From Osmia lignaria lignaria (Eukaryota; Arthropoda; Insecta; Hymenoptera; Megachilidae), in assembly GCF_051020975.1 (NCBI RefSeq), contig NC_135033.1, forward strand, positions 8,273,501 to 8,337,500: 64,000 bases of DNA. The letters run 5' to 3'. How positions within the stretch are numbered: position 1 is the stretch's first letter; the number at the start of each line of letters is the position of its first letter. Positions 61,033 through 64,000 of the stretch are shown here, one piece after another. A program made the position numbers and the translations under genes. Below the pieces are notes generated by a model. The model did no database searches. It saw only the letters and a program-made list of their open reading frames with translations, and was not told the origin of the DNA.

Positions 61033-64000
61033 ACCTCTATGAAATTGTTACAATAGGTGGAGTAACTAACGGCGACGGCGATAACGGCGATCTAACGACC
61101 ATCGTTGGATATCGCCTCGACTTAAGGAACGCTACCAGAAAGGACAAAGGTCTCCTTTTTTTTTTTTCTCTCACCCCCTTTCTTTTCCCTCGCCTTATTT
61201 TCTCCTTCCCTTCCGTTCTTCTCGCCTCAAACACGATATTTATGTAATATAAAACCGTGAGATTCGTATCGTTTCGAGAAACCTTCGAAATTAAACGCAA
61301 GGAAGTTAAACTACATTCCAAGTTATTCTAACCGATCACGTGCACGCGTGAAATTAATTAAAAGCACAATGGAAAAGCGACGAAGATAATTAAGCGCGAG
61401 TCAGCGTTCTTTGTAAATTATCGTCGCTGTGCATTAAAACGGACGACGTTTACGGTGTATTATAATTTCGCCGGTAGATACCATGTAATTTATCGGCGCC
61501 CATAATTCGCGACCAACGGGCAGCCTGGAAAATTCGAATTCCAATTTTCTCTCGCTCGTCGTCGCCGGTGAAAAACATGAGGTTACAGGGAGGAAAAACA
61601 AAAATTCCGACGGTCAAGTGTCCGAGTTGGCCGTCAATTAGCCTCAAGATTGATACAATTAGTTGGAGAGGACACGAAACCGAGGGGTCGGCAGGAAGAG
61701 CGGGCCAAGTCGCCAAGAGACAGACAAGGGGTCGGCCATTCTGACAGGATCCATAAACGCGACTGAGATCCAGGGACGGTTAGAAGGTGCTAACGAGCGT
61801 TCCCTTGCTAAATTCGATCCTTCGAATCCGAACAGTGTCCCAAGGGCTACCATTATCGTTGCCTTTGCTGTTCCCGCCATTATCTGCACTACTACTACCC
61901 TTGCAGTCGCCTACAACCACCACCCCCGTACGAATCACGGCCCTCCTCGTTAACCTCGAAACGATCCTTCCTACCAGTTTCTCCCTCTCAACACACCTAT
62001 CCGTCTCGTTCTATCTTCGTGTTTGCTTCCTTCCTTTTGATACTCCCTACGACCCTCCCTTTAAGCTACGTAAATACACGTTCGGCCATTTCTTTGCTGG
62101 AATGCACCGATCGTAAAGAAAGATCGATGTTTCTTAGCGAGGCATTAAAATTCTTTCTTCAGTTCTTCTAGCTTTTTTATTCGCGTTCGATGGTACTTTG
62201 GATTTCATTCGAAAACAGTGATGCTTAATCAAAATAGCGAGCAAGTACACCGAGTACGTTAAGAATCAATGAGGGGAAAAAGGTGTTTTATGCTCTATCG
62301 AGCGCGTATATTTTCGCACAGACCGCACGATATAATGCCTTACCGTGAGTTTCAGTTATGCGGCAGAATGGTAGGAAACTGTTGTTTCTCTGTACGTGCA
62401 ATAACAGAAGGTACGCCGATGGTTCCGATTCACGGTGGACCGATCATCGCGCGAAAACACGAACGGTTTGTTTTTGCAACCGGGAAACTCGATCGGGGTC
62501 CACTCGCTGGAATACACTGCGCTGCTATTTGTAAAAACATACTTAAGAGATAATTGAATTCGTTCTACCGATCGAACTTGCCTTTCTGCAATCAATTTCA
62601 GTCGACTAAACGAAACTATAAAATGTCCCCCCATAAAAACGTATCAGATTTTCTCTGTTTTGAAATTGTAAACCCTCGAAGGTAAAATCATCGAGCATCA
62701 ACCTCTTCATATTTATCGCCTTCCCCTCTCTGTTATACGTCCAATTAAGAGATGATTAAAGGCGCAGCTAACAACAAATGAGATTGCAAAGGCATCAGCA
62801 GAAGGGTGCAACTATGTTTCACAGCGGTAACTCTAAAAATAAAAGCTCCGGTACATCGTCGAGGAAACGCGAACGAGACGTTTCTCATTACGCTCATTGT
62901 ATGTCTCGCATTAGTTCTAGCCAGTCTAATTGCCGCTACCGTGCACCGATTACGTTCGCCGATAACGGATTTGATTATAACTGTTAATGCGTGCCGTGCC
63001 ACGATTATACTAAGATTGTAACTAATTATTGACTTAAACACGGGATAGCCTCTCGGTTCCCTTATACCACAATAACTTCGAATTTCTCACGCGGATGCGT
63101 AGCACGCACCGTGAACGTTTCGAGTACATTGAACCGTTTTTCCTGCTAAACGATCGATCCGAACGAAATATCAATTTTTCTTTATTTTTAATTACGATCG
63201 CTCTCATAGATTGTTTTCGCGAATGTTTTCGACGTGGCCGAAAATTCATCCTCGCGACGATATTTTCTCCTCGTATTTCACGTGGGTGTCCGTTCCGAGA
63301 AACGCATAATACGGTATGCAGAAGCACAGTAGGGAAACGTATCCCTGGCTCGACTCACATGCCAGAGACGTCGAACGGTGATAAATTTGTGAGAAAGATT
63401 TTTTGGACGCGAAGCTTTATCGCTTCCTTGCTCCGACAAACAGCATCGAGGTCGCATGGGGTGAGGAGGAATTAGAGGGATGGGGGTTTCTATCGTATAC
63501 AGGTAGTCGGTATCGAACATTTATCAGTCCAAGACGGGGAGGCTGATCTGGAAAGACAACCGCGATTGAGTTACGTTGATTTTATTCCGCATTATTCCAC
63601 CCAGGAGGCGAGCGCGGATACGGAACCGTTCCTTCTTCGCGAGAGATCGAGTTTTATTTGCCGGAATTGCCGGTGCACACACAGAGGCTAGGCCCTGGAT
63701 CCCGCTCGCTAGGATTAACGTCATTGCGGTTTTTAAGCAGGCAATTTCCTAATTCGGTTGGCCCCCGGGATCCCTGATTTATCGCGCTTTTGCCAGTTAT
63801 TCCAGTGCCGTATCGGTGATTTACGATTCGGTTTCCGTTCCTGTTCCCTGTTCCCGACTTCCTTCGTTCTTCATCCAATTTCTTCTCGCGCGTTCGCGAC
63901 TCGAGCTCGAAAGTACGGCACGAAAGTATCATTTCTCGCGGTGTCCATCGGGATCGGCCGACTCGAAACGCAAATTTCGTTCGACCGACAATGGGGGTCC

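Larger units (their letters stand above)
57770..64000. other. Unique non-coding DNA
   Basis: A good donor AGG|GTGAGT near 59,056 follows a frame that stops just before it, or one lacking an acceptor. The dyads at 60.8-61.0 kb are listed separately. The right end to 64,000 shows no gene. Confidence 0.4.

Noticed and set aside
1..64000. tRNA, rRNA, CRISPR array, transposase or reverse-transcriptase genes
   Set aside because: No tRNA box A/B pair, rRNA-like core, regularly spaced repeat array, or RT/DDE catalytic motif was seen in any frame.

Overview
This window looks like nuclear DNA from an insect, most likely a hymenopteran (bee, ant or wasp). That is inferred from several traits: CpG is abundant throughout, base composition is near-balanced, AT-rich and GC-rich stretches are mixed, short GA/CT and polypurine microsatellites occur, and there is no recognisable transposon coding sequence. 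It is not bacterial: there is no operon-like packing, and many long frames open only on TTG or GTG and read like chance frames in CpG-rich DNA. No rRNA, tRNA, CRISPR array or integrated element was found.

The window reads mainly as intergenic or intronic regulatory DNA. No protein family could be recognised anywhere. The best-supported coding feature is a 53-nt exon at 39,874-39,926 (+). It has a strong acceptor, an ATG four bases into the exon directly after an in-frame stop, 16 sense codons (MSHYAEKKKFIYDGYE) and a consensus donor. It would be the first coding exon of a plus-strand gene with a 5' UTR intron, whose remaining exons lie further right. A CpG-rich, promoter-like block at 10.6-11.9 kb carries an initiator, a GAGA tract and several PHO/YY1 motifs. 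It could be a start site for this or another gene, but no link is visible.

Layout: 1-8 kb is unannotatable unique DNA with one dense homeodomain/E-box/forkhead cluster (4.64 kb). 8.1-9.95 kb holds a weak, phase-compatible three-exon model. 10.5-11.9 kb is promoter- or Polycomb-element-like. 12-24 kb is non-coding with short tandem repeats. 24.6-24.8 kb resembles a terminal exon with a poly(A) signal. 28.2-28.6 kb has a TATA/initiator upstream of a 74-codon frame. 32.92-32.99 kb holds a near-perfect 75-nt hairpin with pri-miRNA proportions. 35.2-36.3 kb has a purine-asymmetric block with a 264-codon minus frame, a hairpin, a compound microsatellite and a 33-codon small ORF. 39.4-39.9 kb has a G-quadruplex motif and the best exon. 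45-64 kb is non-coding with a few motif clusters. POU octamers (ATGCAAAT) occur eight times, above a rough expectation of two to three, which fits a neurodevelopmental regulatory landscape.

All low-confidence coding calls are listed so they are not lost. Each could be chance, and only transcript or cross-species alignment would decide. The single strongest unexplained structure is the 32.9-kb hairpin.
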